The notes: generated by a model from the sequence alone, not told the origin. DNA of 64,000 bases from Nocardiopsis sp. FIRDI 009 (GCF_003386285.1 NZ_QPNC01000015.1:1-64000); one strand, 5' to 3'. Positions 16,727 to 25,334 are shown, counted from the stretch's first letter. Numbers and translations: made by a program.

Positions 16727-17503
16727 ATGGTGAAGATCGCACCGGTGGTTGGCACGGCCGTCGCCCTGCTCCTGGCCGGGGCACCCGCCCACGGTGAGGA
16801 CGTCCGCGGGGCGACCGCCCCGGAGCGGCCCGCGCCCGCGGCGGTACGGGAGTGCCCGCGACTCGACCCACCGCCCACGTCCGAGGACCTGGAGACCTAC
16901 GTGTGCGGCGACCGCCGCCTGGGCCCGGCGGAGCTGCCCGCTCAGGGACCGGTCGCCGCCCTGGTCGAGGGGTACGAGCCGTTCGGCGGGCTGTCCCCCG
17001 TCGAGTTCCTCGACCGCTGGTGGGTGGAGGACCGGGTCGACCCGGAGACCGGTGAGACCCGGAGCGGCTGGGACTACCCCGAGCACAACGGCTTCGTGGT
17101 GGTGGACGGCGAACCGGTCAACGGACTCCAGCCGCTCGAACCCGGGGAGATGCTCGACCGGTTCGGCTCCCCGTGGGGCACCTTCATGGCCCCGGCGGGC
17201 GCCCCGTACCAGGCGCGCGCCCTGCCGCCGGACTCCCTCAACACCTGGCCGGACGGCCCCGAGCACAACTACAACTGCTACATGGTCACGACCGCCTTCA
17301 CCGCGCTGGTCGGACCGATCGCTCCGCACTTCGAGCAGCCGGGCGGCGGTGACCAGCTGCTCGTGCCCGCCGAGGAGATCCCGGAGAAGGACGGAGACGA
17401 CGGGTTCGTGCCCGTGAACGAACTGCTGGAGTGGGACTACCTGGAGCGGCGCCCGGCCGGGGAGTGCGTGGACGGGTACGGCCGGTACCGGCTGGCGGGC
17501 TGA
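16727..17503 (+). CDS. Secreted TNT-domain protein, predicted NAD glycohydrolase
   Basis: The 258-residue protein has a short signal peptide (basic start, VGTAVALLLAGAPAHG) and then a TNT (tuberculosis necrotizing toxin) domain covering about residues 120-250. Visible domain features are LDRFGSPWGTF, the RALPPDSL motif and a late Gln in EQPGGGDQ that matches the catalytic Gln position of TNT, as I recall. TNT domains hydrolyse NAD. Here the domain is fused only to a signal peptide and a roughly 90-residue N-terminal region. No gene resembling an immunity factor is next to it. ATG 16727 follows a GGAG-type site. Confidence 0.8.
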   Translation: MVKIAPVVGTAVALLLAGAPAHGEDVRGATAPERPAPAAVRECPRLDPPPTSEDLETYVCGDRRLGPAELPAQGPVAALVEGYEPFGGLSPVEFLDRWWVEDRVDPETGETRSGWDYPEHNGFVVVDGEPVNGLQPLEPGEMLDRFGSPWGTFMAPAGAPYQARALPPDSLNTWPDGPEHNYNCYMVTTAFTALVGPIAPHFEQPGGGDQLLVPAEEIPEKDGDDGFVPVNELLEWDYLERRPAGECVDGYGRYRLAG

Positions 17504-17515
17504 CCCCGCGGGGGA

Positions 17516-17549
17516 GGGGCGCGCCGGGGGCTCGGGCCCCGGGCGCCCC
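17516..17549 (+). terminator. Terminator hairpin after the TNT-domain gene
   Basis: A 13-bp GC-only stem with a one-base bulge (17516-17529 with 17537-17549) and a 7-nt loop begins 12 bp after the stop. Confidence 0.6.
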
Positions 17550-17580
17550 GCCCACGTCGGCCGCGGTAGTGTCCTGGGGA

Positions 17581-17692
17581 CCTCCGCTTCGCATCGGCCC
17601 GTGTTCGGTCGTCCCGGGGGCGGGGACTCCCTCATCCTCGGCCGCGCCTGTCGCTCGGTCCCGGCCGCACGGCCCGCCTCGTCGTGCAGAAC
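17581..17692 (+). repeat. Dispersed intergenic repeat, copy A
   Basis: About 110 bp closely match 44348-44455: they share CCTCCGCTTCGC, then CGGCCCGTGTTCGG, then a CTCATCCTCGGC block and a GGCCCGCCTCG block. The copy fills most of the gap between the convergent TNT-domain and MFS genes. Confidence 0.6.
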
Positions 17693-17739
17693 CCCGCCGG
17701 CGCCCGAACGGACCCCCGGGGAGCTGTTTCGGAAAAGCC

Positions 17740-19245
17740 TCAGGCTCCCGCTCCGGCGGGCAGCCGCCACAGGGCGACCAGGGCCAGCAGCGCGACCCCG
17801 GCCAGGGCCGAGGCCCCGGTCATGGCGCTCGCCGTGAGGCCGCTCGTGTAGGCGGCGAAGGCGGTGTCCAGCAGCGCCCCCGCCTCGAATCCGGCCAGCT
17901 CGCCGGCGGCGGCCACGGCTCCGGTGACGGTCTCGGCCGCCGCGGCTCCGGCCCCCGGCAGCTCCCGCTCCATCGTCGTGCGGTAGACCGCCGTGGCGAC
18001 CGTGCCGAGGGTCGCGATGCCCAGCGCCGCCCCGAGTTCGTGGCTGGTCTCGGAGATGCCCGCCGCCGACCCGGCACGCTCCGGTGGCGCGGTGGCCAGG
18101 ACCAGCGTGTTGGCGATGGTCGACACGACGCCGACGCCGAACGTGACCACCGCGTACCCGCCGACGAACACCGGCAGGCCGGTGTCGGGACCGACCGACC
18201 CGACGACCGCGAACCCGGCCGCCGACGCCAGCAGACCCGCCGAGACCAGCGGCCCCGGGCGGACCCGTCCGGCCAGCGCGCTCGCTCCGGCCGCGCCCAG
18301 GAAGGTGCCGACGAGGGTCGGCAGCGCCCACAGCGCGGCGGCCAGCGGGCTGAGCCCGTGCACGGTCTGCAGGAAGGTGAAGGTCAACAGCCCCAGACCG
18401 GCGGCGGCGAAGGACACCACGGCGCCCCCGCCGACGGCGGCGGCGAACGCGGGGCTGGCCAGCAGGGAGACGTCGATCAGCGGGTGTTCCGCGCTCCGCT
18501 GGCGCCACACGAACAGCGCGAGGAACACCGCGCCCGCCCCCAGGGCGGTCAGGGCGGGGCCGTCGGCGCCGTACTCGGCGCACCGCTTGAGCGCGTAGAC
18601 GAGGCCGAGGACGGCGGCGAGCGAGGTTCCCGCTCCGAGCAGGTCGAAGGGGGCCGAGCCGGGACCGCGGGACTCGGGGACGGTCCACGGCGCCGCCACG
18701 AGCAGCAGGAGCATGAAGGGCAGGTTGATCAGGAAGACCGAGCCCCAGGGGAGGAACTCCATGAGGGCGCCGCCGAGGATCGGGCCCGCGACGGCCCCGC
18801 CGGTGAACGCGACCGTCCACAGACCGACCGCGAGTCGGCGCCGCGCCCTGTCGGTGAACAGCGCGCGGATGAGGGAGAGCGTGGACGGGGCGAGGGTCGC
18901 GGCGGCCGCGCCGAGCAGGACCCGACCCGTGACGAACAGGGCGGGCGAGGGGGCCAGCGCCACCAGCGCGGAGGCCGCCCCGAACAGCGCCGCGCCGCTG
19001 AGCAGCAGGCGGCGACGGCCGATCCGGTCACCGAGGGAGCCCATGGTGACGAGCAGCCCGGCCATGACGAAGCCGTAGACGTCCATCATCCACAGCCACT
19101 GGGAGCCGGTGGGGTCGAGGTCCTCGGCGATGGCGGGGGCGGCGACGAAGAGCACCGAGATGTCCATGGACACCAGCAGCGCGGGGATCAGCAGCAGGAT
19201 CAGCCCCGCCCAGGCGCGGGCGGCGGATCGGTCGTGGGTGCGCAT
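17740..19245 (-). CDS. MFS transporter, DHA2 family (14 transmembrane helices)
   Basis: The 501-residue protein has about 14 hydrophobic segments. The motif A-like GSLGDRIGRRRLL lies between helices 2 and 3 and a motif C-type AGPILGGAL lies in helix 5. It is closest to SmvA/QacA-type drug exporters, which use the proton gradient to expel cationic or hydrophobic compounds. ATG 19245 sits 7 nt from a -10 (TACGAT), so the gene is probably leaderless. A divergent TetR gene and three symmetric ACGTACGT boxes in the shared promoter region indicate repression released by a ligand, probably a substrate. Confidence 0.88.
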   Translation of the reverse strand: MRTHDRSAARAWAGLILLLIPALLVSMDISVLFVAAPAIAEDLDPTGSQWLWMMDVYGFVMAGLLVTMGSLGDRIGRRRLLLSGAALFGAASALVALAPSPALFVTGRVLLGAAAATLAPSTLSLIRALFTDRARRRLAVGLWTVAFTGGAVAGPILGGALMEFLPWGSVFLINLPFMLLLLVAAPWTVPESRGPGSAPFDLLGAGTSLAAVLGLVYALKRCAEYGADGPALTALGAGAVFLALFVWRQRSAEHPLIDVSLLASPAFAAAVGGGAVVSFAAAGLGLLTFTFLQTVHGLSPLAAALWALPTLVGTFLGAAGASALAGRVRPGPLVSAGLLASAAGFAVVGSVGPDTGLPVFVGGYAVVTFGVGVVSTIANTLVLATAPPERAGSAAGISETSHELGAALGIATLGTVATAVYRTTMERELPGAGAAAAETVTGAVAAAGELAGFEAGALLDTAFAAYTSGLTASAMTGASALAGVALLALVALWRLPAGAGA

Positions 19246-19252
19246 GGCATTG

Positions 19253-19290
19253 ATCGTACGTACGTCAAAATCGTCCGTCAATACGTACGT
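19253..19290 (-). promoter_or_regulatory. MFS promoter with two overlapping TetR-type operator boxes
   Basis: On the minus strand a -35 TTGACG (19276-19281) and a -10 TACGAT (19253-19258) are separated by 17 bp. A perfect palindrome CGTACGTACG (19255-19264) covers the -10, and ACGTACGT (19283-19290) lies just upstream of the -35. A bound repressor would block polymerase directly. Confidence 0.7.
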
Positions 19291-19337
19291 CCGTTTAAAC
19301 ACGGGAAGGGTCCCCACGCAGGCCGGAACACGGCGGT

Positions 19338-19363
19338 ACGTACGTCCGTCCCGGTGCTAGGCT
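19338..19363 (+). promoter_or_regulatory. tetR promoter with third operator box
   Basis: ACGTACGT (19338-19345) shares TACGTACGTCCGT with the box at 19282. It lies where the -35 would be for a -10 TAGGCT (19358-19363), which ends 7 nt before the tetR ATG. This suggests autoregulation of a leaderless gene. Confidence 0.6.
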
Positions 19364-19370
19364 CCCCCGC

Positions 19371-19949
19371 ATGAGCCAACGCGAGGACCTGCTGGAGGGT
19401 GCCAAGAAGTGCCTGGTCGAGAAGGGGTACAGCCGCACGACGGCACGCGACATCGCCGCCGCGTCAGGGGCCCACCTGGCCTCCATCGGCTACCACTTCG
19501 GGTCCAAGGACAACCTCATGAACACCGCCGTGCTGGAGGCGGCCAGCGAGTGGGGGGACACCTTCGAGGCCGCCGTACGCGCGGCCGAGGCCAGGAACCC
19601 GCACGACCGGGCGCGGGCGCTCTTCGAAGCGCTGTTCAGCACCGTCCCCGACCGCAGGCCGATGCTGTTGGCGAGCGTGCAGGCGGTCGCCCAGGCCCAG
19701 TTCGACCCGGACATCCGCGAGCGGCTGGAGGCGGGGTACGCCCAGGCACGCCTGTCGATGGCGGCCATCGTCCTCGGGGTCCCGGAGGAGGCGGTGGACG
19801 AACACACCGCCGCCTCCCTCGGCTCGGTGGTCTACAGCCTGGTCAGCGGATACGTGCTCCAGGCCGTGATCGACCCCGACTCCCTGCCCACCGTCGACCA
19901 GGCCCTGGCCGGGCTGCGGACCCTCGCCCCGGACCCCGGCCGGACCTGA
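19371..19949 (+). CDS. TetR-family repressor of the divergent MFS exporter
   Basis: The 192-residue regulator has the N-terminal TetR helix-turn-helix at about residues 8-54 (KGYSRTTARDIAAASG, then IGYHFGSKDNL). A ligand-binding domain follows. It most likely represses its own gene and the divergent transporter gene through the ACGTACGT boxes. ATG 19371 lies directly after a -10, so the transcript is probably leaderless. Confidence 0.88.
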   Translation: MSQREDLLEGAKKCLVEKGYSRTTARDIAAASGAHLASIGYHFGSKDNLMNTAVLEAASEWGDTFEAAVRAAEARNPHDRARALFEALFSTVPDRRPMLLASVQAVAQAQFDPDIRERLEAGYAQARLSMAAIVLGVPEEAVDEHTAASLGSVVYSLVSGYVLQAVIDPDSLPTVDQALAGLRTLAPDPGRT

Positions 19950-19977
19950 CGCCGGCCGAGACGGGACCGATCCACGC

Positions 19978-20376
19978 TCAGACGGTCACCTCGGTGACGC
20001 GGACGCGGTTGCCGAACGGGTCGCGGAGCGCGCAGTCGACGCCGTACGGGCGCTCGGTGGGCTCCTCGGTGAACTCCACGCCCTTCGCGAGCAGCGTCTC
20101 GTAGGTCTTGCGGCAGTCGTCCGTCGTCAGGATGGACCAGCCGCCCATCGCCCCCTTGGTCACCAGGTCGCGGACCTGCTCCGCCGTCTCCTCGGACATC
20201 CCCGGGCCGCCCGGCCTCTCCAGCAGGATCTCCCGCTCGGGCTGGCCGGGAACGCGGACGGTCAGCCACCGCATGACCCCGAAGTCGATGTCGGCGCCGA
20301 CCTCCAGGCCGAGCTTGCCCACGTAGAAGTCGAGGGCCTCGTCCTGGTCGAGGACGAAGATCTGTGAGTGCGTGAT
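19978..20376 (-). CDS. VOC (glyoxalase/bleomycin-resistance) family protein with apparent ATC start
   Basis: The 132-residue VOC protein has the beta-alpha-beta-beta-beta repeats, with RPYGVDCALRDPFGN near the end. No ATG, GTG or TTG exists early enough. The first conventional start is GTG 20322, which would delete the first beta strand (HSQIFVLDQDEALDFY). The frame is open and G/C-ended from ATC 20376, with AGG nine bases upstream, and family members normally begin with ITHSQIF. No metal or ligand is assigned. The AraC-type regulator directly upstream, 46 bp away, is a common partner of VOC genes. Confidence 0.7.
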   Translation of the reverse strand: MTHSQIFVLDQDEALDFYVGKLGLEVGADIDFGVMRWLTVRVPGQPEREILLERPGGPGMSEETAEQVRDLVTKGAMGGWSILTTDDCRKTYETLLAKGVEFTEEPTERPYGVDCALRDPFGNRVRVTEVTV

Positions 20377-20422
20377 CGCGTTGAACCTGTGTACGACGAT
20401 AGTGAGCAGTCCGGAAGAAGAC

Positions 20423-20851
20423 TTATCCGAAACCGCTCAGTCGTCGGCCGGTGCGGTGGACGCCTCCCTCGACCGCGCCCACGCCGCGGCGAAGCACGAC
20501 GGCACCGCCACGGCCCCCCTCCCGCCGGAACCGGCTCGGCGACCTTCCGACGACGGCGCCGAAGGTCCGGCTGAACGTCCCCAGGCTTCCGAAGCCGACC
20601 TCGAAGCAGATGTCGGTCACACTGCGGTCGGTCGCGCGCAGCAGGAACATCGCGCGCTCGACGCGGCGGCGCTGGAGGTAGCGGTGCGGCGACTCCCCGA
20701 AGACGGCCCGGAAGGTCCGCGAGAAGTGCGCCTGCGACACGTGGGCGACACGGGCCAGGGCCGGGACGTCGAGGGGCTGCGCGTAGGCGCGGTCCATCGC
20801 GTCCCGCGCCCGGAGCATACGGCGGTTGCCGTCCTCGGTGGCTCGGTTCAC
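20423..20851 (-). CDS. AraC-family transcriptional regulator
   Basis: The 142-residue protein is essentially an AraC DNA-binding domain with both helix-turn-helix motifs: VPALARVAHVSQAHFSRTF (about 29-47) and SVTDICFEVGFGSLGTFSRTF (about 76-96). It has no separate ligand-binding domain. It probably regulates the VOC gene immediately downstream on the same strand. GTG 20851 lacks a clear ribosome-binding site. The gene ends in TAA, which is rare here, and the last 35 residues are Arg/Gly-rich. Confidence 0.82.
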   Translation of the reverse strand: MNRATEDGNRRMLRARDAMDRAYAQPLDVPALARVAHVSQAHFSRTFRAVFGESPHRYLQRRRVERAMFLLRATDRSVTDICFEVGFGSLGTFSRTFGAVVGRSPSRFRREGGRGGAVVLRRGVGAVEGGVHRTGRRLSGFG

Positions 20852-20900
20852 GGGGAGATCACACCACGCCCCTCCGACGTCCGGAACCTCCCCCGGAACC

Positions 20901-20932
20901 GGCCCGGAGCCCGGCCGTCCGGGCTCCGGGCC
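20901..20932 (-). terminator. Terminator hairpin after purE
   Basis: A perfect 14-bp stem (20901-20914 with 20919-20932) with a CCGT loop lies downstream of the purE stop on the minus strand and upstream of the AraC-family gene's 5' end. Confidence 0.65.
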
Positions 20933-20967
20933 CCGGGGTCCGTGTCACCGCGCGGCCGCTCCGCCGG

Positions 20968-21519
20968 TCAGCGCCCGAGGCCGAACCCGGCGGGCTTGCC
21001 GTCCTCGGCGACCTCCCGGCGCAGCCGCTCGCCCTTGGCGTAGGCCTGCGACCTGAGCCCCTCCTGGAACCGGGCCATCCGCTCGGACAGCTCCGGGTCA
21101 CCGGCGGCCAGCATGCGCACCGCCAGCAGGCCGGCGTTGCGGGCGGCGCCCACCGCCACGGTCGCCACCGGCACGCCCGCGGGCATCTGCACGATCGACA
21201 GCAGCGAGTCCATGCCGTCCAGGTACTTGAGCGGCACCGGGACGCCCACCACCGGGAGGGTGGTCACCGACGCGAGCATGCCCGGCAGGTGGGCGGCGCC
21301 GCCCGCTCCGGCGATGATCACCCTCAGTCCGCGTCCGGCCGCGTCCGTCCCGTACCGGATCATCTCGTGCGGCATCCGGTGCGCGGAGACGACGTCGGCC
21401 TCGAAGGGGACGTCGAACTCCCGCAGGGCGTCGGCGGCCTCACGCATCACCGGCCAGTCGGAGTCCGAGCCCATCACGATCCCCACGGCGGGCCCCCGCC
21501 CGTCGGCGTTGTCGGTCAC
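20968..21519 (-). CDS. purE: 5-(carboxyamino)imidazole ribonucleotide mutase
   Basis: The 183-residue protein is a class I PurE. It has [11 protein letters not shown] at the start (Ser/Asp phosphate-binding loop), SAHRMP, the [12 protein letters not shown] loop and [17 protein letters not shown]. It moves the carboxyl group of N5-CAIR to give 4-carboxyaminoimidazole ribonucleotide in purine synthesis. GTG 21519 overlaps the purK stop by GTGA, with GGAG seven bases upstream. Translation is coupled to purK. Confidence 0.95.
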   Translation of the reverse strand: MTDNADGRGPAVGIVMGSDSDWPVMREAADALREFDVPFEADVVSAHRMPHEMIRYGTDAAGRGLRVIIAGAGGAAHLPGMLASVTTLPVVGVPVPLKYLDGMDSLLSIVQMPAGVPVATVAVGAARNAGLLAVRMLAAGDPELSERMARFQEGLRSQAYAKGERLRREVAEDGKPAGFGLGR

Positions 21520-22673
21520 TGGTCGTCTCCTCGCAGGTAGTCGGCGGCGTCGCGGGCGCGCTCCAGGAGGTCCCGGTAGTCGTCGCCCGTGACGGTGACG
21601 TGCCCGATCTTGCGGCCCGGACGCACGTCCTTGCCGTAGAAGTGCACCTTCACCTCGGGGTCCTTGGCCATGACGTGCAGGTAGCGGCGGTAGACCTCGG
21701 GGTCCCGCCCGCCCAGCAGGTTGGCCATGACGGTGTAGGGGGCCGTGGTGCGCGGGGCGCCCAGCGGCAGGTTCAGCACCGCGCGCAGGTGCTGCTCGAA
21801 CTGGGACGTGCGGGCGCCCTCGATCGTCCAGTGCCCGGAGTTGTGCGGGCGCATCGCCAGCTCGTTGACGACCACGCCGCCCTCGGTCTCGAACAGCTCC
21901 ACGGCCAGGACGCCCGTGACGTCCAGGGCGTGCGCGATCTCGATCGCCAGCTCCTGGGCCCGGGTGGCCTTCTCCTCGTCGAGGCCGGGGGCGGGGGCGA
22001 TCACCTCGTGGCAGATCCCGCCGCGTTGCACGGTCTCCACGACCGGGTAGACCGCGACCTGCCCGTGCGGGGAGCGGGCCACCTGGACGGCCAGCTCCCG
22101 GGAGAAGGCGACCTTCTCCTCCACCAGCAGGGGGACCTCCTCCGCGACGGCGCGGTCGACGACCTTCGCCGCCTCGTCGGGACCGTCGGCGACCCACACG
22201 CCCTTGCCGTCGTAGCCGCCGCGCGCCGCCTTGAGCACGACCGGCCACCCCGCCTCCTCGGCGAAGGAGGCCACGTGGTCGACCGTGGTGACCGGGCGCC
22301 ACCGCGGGGAGGGGGCGCCGAGTTCGGCCATCCGGGTGCGCATGCGCAGCTTGTCCTGGGCGAAGCGGAGGGCGTCGCGGCCGGGTCGCAGCAGGCCGCC
22401 CGCCTCCTCCACGGCGCGCAGGACGGGTTCGGGCACGTGTTCGTGGTCGAAGGTCACCACGTCGCAGACCTTGGCGAAGGCCAGGACGTCGTCCAGTCCC
22501 CGGTCGTCTCCCAGGGTGACGTCGCCGCAGACCAGTGCGGCGCTGTCGGTCGGGCTGGCGGCCAGGACCGAGAAGTCCACCCCCAGTCCGATGCCCGCCT
22601 GGTGGGTCATCCGGGAGAGTTGTCCGCCTCCCACCATTCCGACACGGGGGACAGTGCGGTTACGCTCGCTCAC
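21516..22673 (-). CDS. purK: 5-(carboxyamino)imidazole ribonucleotide synthase
   Basis: The 385-residue ATP-grasp enzyme begins [12 protein letters not shown], carries the ATP-binding [11 protein letters not shown] motif, [11 protein letters not shown], and [14 protein letters not shown] near residue 270. It uses ATP and bicarbonate to convert AIR to N5-CAIR, the PurE substrate. GTG 22673 is the start. The promoter probably lies about 110 bp upstream, at the divergent -10 palindrome around 22789 shared with the GtrA gene. Confidence 0.95.
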   Translation of the reverse strand: MSERNRTVPRVGMVGGGQLSRMTHQAGIGLGVDFSVLAASPTDSAALVCGDVTLGDDRGLDDVLAFAKVCDVVTFDHEHVPEPVLRAVEEAGGLLRPGRDALRFAQDKLRMRTRMAELGAPSPRWRPVTTVDHVASFAEEAGWPVVLKAARGGYDGKGVWVADGPDEAAKVVDRAVAEEVPLLVEEKVAFSRELAVQVARSPHGQVAVYPVVETVQRGGICHEVIAPAPGLDEEKATRAQELAIEIAHALDVTGVLAVELFETEGGVVVNELAMRPHNSGHWTIEGARTSQFEQHLRAVLNLPLGAPRTTAPYTVMANLLGGRDPEVYRRYLHVMAKDPEVKVHFYGKDVRPGRKIGHVTVTGDDYRDLLERARDAADYLRGDDQ

Positions 22674-22783
22674 AGTTCCTCAACTCATGCTCGTCCACCG
22701 CGGTGACGGGACGGCTCCGCACGATGCGGAACCTGGCCGTTTCGGCTCGGAACCCGCGGCCGGGGTCCTGCTCCAGTCCCCGG

Positions 22784-22794
22784 CTAGAGTCTAG
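22784..22794. promoter_or_regulatory. Overlapping divergent -10 elements (purK / gtrA-like)
   Basis: CTAGAGTCTAG is a perfect palindrome about a central G. Read rightwards it provides TAGAGT as a -10 (22785-22790) for the GtrA gene, and read leftwards TAGACT for purK. Polymerase could occupy only one direction at a time. Confidence 0.5.
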
Positions 22795-22902
22795 GGCGTG
22801 CCCGCCCCGTGTCCCCGAGGACCCACCCCCGCCCCAGGTGAGCGGCCCGCCGGGCCGGGGCGTGAGACGAGCAGACCCCCGATCCGACAGGAGATCCCGT
22901 CC

Positions 22903-23403
22903 GTGCGCGAGTTCCTCCAACGGCACCCCAGGATCGCCGGGCTCACCTCCGAGGTGGGCCGGTTCGGCTCCGTCGGGGCCGTCGCCTACGTGGTCCAGCT
23001 CGGGGTGACCAACCTCCTGTGGGGGCTCGGCACGGGCCCCCTCCCCGGCCAGGTGATCGGTACCACGTGCGCGATCGCGGTCGCCTTCGTCGGCAACCGG
23101 TTCTGGACCTACCAGGACCGGGCCCGCACTGGGTACGCGCGCGAGACGGTGCTGTTCCTGGCGATGAACGGCGTGGGGTTGCTCCTCCAGCTCGGCTGCC
23201 AGGGCTTCGCGGTGTACGTGTTGGCGTTGGAGGGCCAGCTGGCGCACAACATCGCGGGGAACGTCGTCGGTGTCGGGCTGGGCACCCTCTTCCGGTTCTG
23301 GTCCTACCGGACGTGGGTGTTCCCGGTACGGGAGTCCCCCGCCGCGGAGGGCGCCGCCCGCCGTGGCGGGGAGCCGGATCGTCGGTCCCGGGTGCGACAC
23401 TGA
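22903..23403 (+). CDS. GtrA-family membrane protein
   Basis: The 166-residue protein has four hydrophobic segments with the GtrA pattern: an N-terminal GRFGSVGAVAYVVQLGVTN, then GNRFWTYQDR between helices 2 and 3, and FRFWSYRTWVF at the end. GtrA proteins help move polyprenyl-linked sugars across the membrane or associate with cell-wall glycan synthesis. GTG 22903 is chosen, with AGGAG nine bases upstream; a GTG at 22798 would add a proline-rich, non-homologous leader. It is divergent from purEK, an arrangement I recall for M. tuberculosis Rv3275c-Rv3277. Confidence 0.85.
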   Translation: MREFLQRHPRIAGLTSEVGRFGSVGAVAYVVQLGVTNLLWGLGTGPLPGQVIGTTCAIAVAFVGNRFWTYQDRARTGYARETVLFLAMNGVGLLLQLGCQGFAVYVLALEGQLAHNIAGNVVGVGLGTLFRFWSYRTWVFPVRESPAAEGAARRGGEPDRRSRVRH

Positions 23404-23447
23404 CCGCGTAGCCGGTTGTGTATCCGACGAGCCCGTGGAGAACCCAC

Positions 23448-24050
23448 ATGATGACGGACCCACGCCCCGTGACCGCAGCGACCGCCGACATCGTGCGGGG
23501 GGTGGGCGACGACCAGCTCGCGTCCTCCACACCGTGTGCCGGCATGACCGTCGGCACGCTCCTCGGCCACGTCGACGTCCTGTGCGCGGCCTTCACCTCC
23601 GCCGCGGCCAAGGAGTCCGGCGCGGCCGACGCGGCTCCCCCCTCCCCCGAGGAGTCGCGGTTGGCGGCGGGCTGGCGGGAACGGATTCCGGCGCGGCTCG
23701 ACGGGCTGGCCCGTGCGTGGCTCCGGGAGGCGGCGTGGAGCGGCATGACGCGGGCGGGCGGCCTCGACCTCCCGGGCGAGGTGGCGGGCGCCGTGGCGGT
23801 GGACGAGGTCCTCGTCCACGGCTGGGACCTGGCCGTGGCGACCGGGCAGACGTTCCCCGGCGACGACCCCGCGCTGGCGGACGCGGTGCGGACGGTCCAC
23901 GACTGGGTGCGGCAGATGGTGGCCGACAACCCCGGAGGCACCCCCGGCCTGTTCGGTCCGCCAGTGACCGTGGCGGACGACGCGCCCCTCTTCGACCGGC
24001 TCCTCGGGATGACCGGCCGGGACCCCTCCTGGCGCCCCGACGGCGGCTGA
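23448..24050 (+). CDS. TIGR03086-family (DinB/maleylpyruvate isomerase-like) protein
   Basis: The 200-residue protein has the mycothiol-dependent metal-binding fold: TPCAGMTVGTLLGHV with a metal-ligand His near residue 43, and a second conserved block VDEVLVHGWDLAVATGQ around 125-141. Members are thought to act on small molecules with mycothiol or as metalloenzymes; the substrate is unknown. ATG 23448 or the adjacent 23451 could be used, both following GGAG. Confidence 0.8.
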   Translation: MMTDPRPVTAATADIVRGVGDDQLASSTPCAGMTVGTLLGHVDVLCAAFTSAAAKESGAADAAPPSPEESRLAAGWRERIPARLDGLARAWLREAAWSGMTRAGGLDLPGEVAGAVAVDEVLVHGWDLAVATGQTFPGDDPALADAVRTVHDWVRQMVADNPGGTPGLFGPPVTVADDAPLFDRLLGMTGRDPSWRPDGG

Positions 24051-24055
24051 GCCGC

Positions 24056-24083
24056 GGCACCGGCGCACCCGCCGGACGGTGCC
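24056..24083. terminator. Short terminator-like hairpin between convergent genes
   Basis: GGCACCG and CGGTGCC form a 7-bp stem around a 14-nt loop, between the ends of the TIGR03086 gene (24050) and the CPBP protease gene (24087). Confidence 0.45.
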
Positions 24084-24086
24084 CGG

Positions 24087-25298
24087 TCAGACCCCCGTGA
24101 CCGTGCTCGTCCGGCGCAGCCCGACGCGTCGGGCGAGCCACGTCACCGTCAGGGCGTAGCTGAGCATCACCCCCGCGGCGAGGGCCAGCCCGAACGGGCC
24201 GCCCATCCCCGGCGGCCCGGCGCCGATCACGACGCCCGTGCCGATCGCCGCCGTCCGTCCCTCCACCACGCACAGGACGAGCTGGACGAGGCCGTTGACC
24301 AGGTGCAGCCCGATCGCCGCCTCCAGTCCTCCGGTGCGCCAGGTCAGCCAGGCCGTGCTGGTCCCCATCACGGTGAGCGCCGCGGTGGTCCACACGTCGT
24401 CGGGGTAGGCGGAGGCGTACAGCGCGGCGAACAGGGTCCCGCTGGCGAGGATCGCCGGGGCGGGCGAGCGCAGCACCCGGGCCACCGCCTGGTCCCCGCC
24501 GGGGGCGTGGGCGGGCGCGCCCAGCGAGCCGACCCACTGCATGACCAGGCCCCGCAGGGTGACCTCCTCGGCCACCGACTGGAACGGCACCAGCAGCAGG
24601 ATGACCAGGACCGCCCCCGACACCGCCGCCACCTCGGCCCCTCCGGACACGGCGCCGGACATCGTCCCCGTCCGGAAGTCGTCCGACAGCAGCAGGTAGA
24701 GCACCACGCTCACGGAGACGGGGGCCACCGCCAGGGCCGCGCAGCGCGCCAGCCACGTCCACCTCATCCGCCCCTCGACCGACATCAGCGTGCCCACGCG
24801 GCGCCACTGCACCACCCGTACGACGAGCAGCACGATGGGGATGAGCAGCGCGGCCGAGACCAGGCCGATCGCCAGGCCGGCGATCTGCCCCACCCGGGCC
24901 GACCCCGCACCGAGCCCGCCCCCCTCCACCAGGGCGACGATCGTCATCGACAGGGCGACGGCGACCCAGAGGAAGAACAGCAGGAACGCCAGGACCAGGA
25001 TCGTCAGGGGCGGCATCCACCAGCGGTACCGCGAACCGCGCGCGAGTCTGTGATAGGGCTCACCCTCCGGAGCCTCGGCGGGGGCGAACCCGCTGGTCCG
25101 CACCGGCCGGGGCGGCGGCCAGGCCCACACGTCGGAATCCGGGTTGACCGCCGGATGCCCTCCGGGGGGCGTCAACCGGCCTCCCCCGGGCGGTCCCGCC
25201 CAGGTCTGCTCATGGGTCCACGCACCGTCGGCCCGCCCCTCCGGCCCCTCCGGGGCGGCGGGCCAGGACGAACCAGGCGGTGGTGGCGCATTTCCCAT
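24087..25298 (-). CDS. CPBP-family intramembrane metalloprotease
   Basis: The 403-residue protein has a proline/glycine-rich cytoplasmic N-terminus of about 90 residues, then about eight hydrophobic segments. The CPBP/Abi motif EEVTLRG carries the EExxxR signature near residue 240, and a later HLVNGLVQ supplies the second metal-binding His. CPBP members cleave within membranes or modify prenylated peptides, but the substrate here is unknown. ATG 25298 is the start. The AT-rich stretch upstream (25299-25360) holds an inverted repeat that may regulate it. Confidence 0.85.
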   Translation of the reverse strand: MGNAPPPPGSSWPAAPEGPEGRADGAWTHEQTWAGPPGGGRLTPPGGHPAVNPDSDVWAWPPPRPVRTSGFAPAEAPEGEPYHRLARGSRYRWWMPPLTILVLAFLLFFLWVAVALSMTIVALVEGGGLGAGSARVGQIAGLAIGLVSAALLIPIVLLVVRVVQWRRVGTLMSVEGRMRWTWLARCAALAVAPVSVSVVLYLLLSDDFRTGTMSGAVSGGAEVAAVSGAVLVILLLVPFQSVAEEVTLRGLVMQWVGSLGAPAHAPGGDQAVARVLRSPAPAILASGTLFAALYASAYPDDVWTTAALTVMGTSTAWLTWRTGGLEAAIGLHLVNGLVQLVLCVVEGRTAAIGTGVVIGAGPPGMGGPFGLALAAGVMLSYALTVTWLARRVGLRRTSTVTGV

Positions 25299-25334
25299 GG
25301 TGCGCAGAGACTACTATCCGGGCTTGTATTGCCA

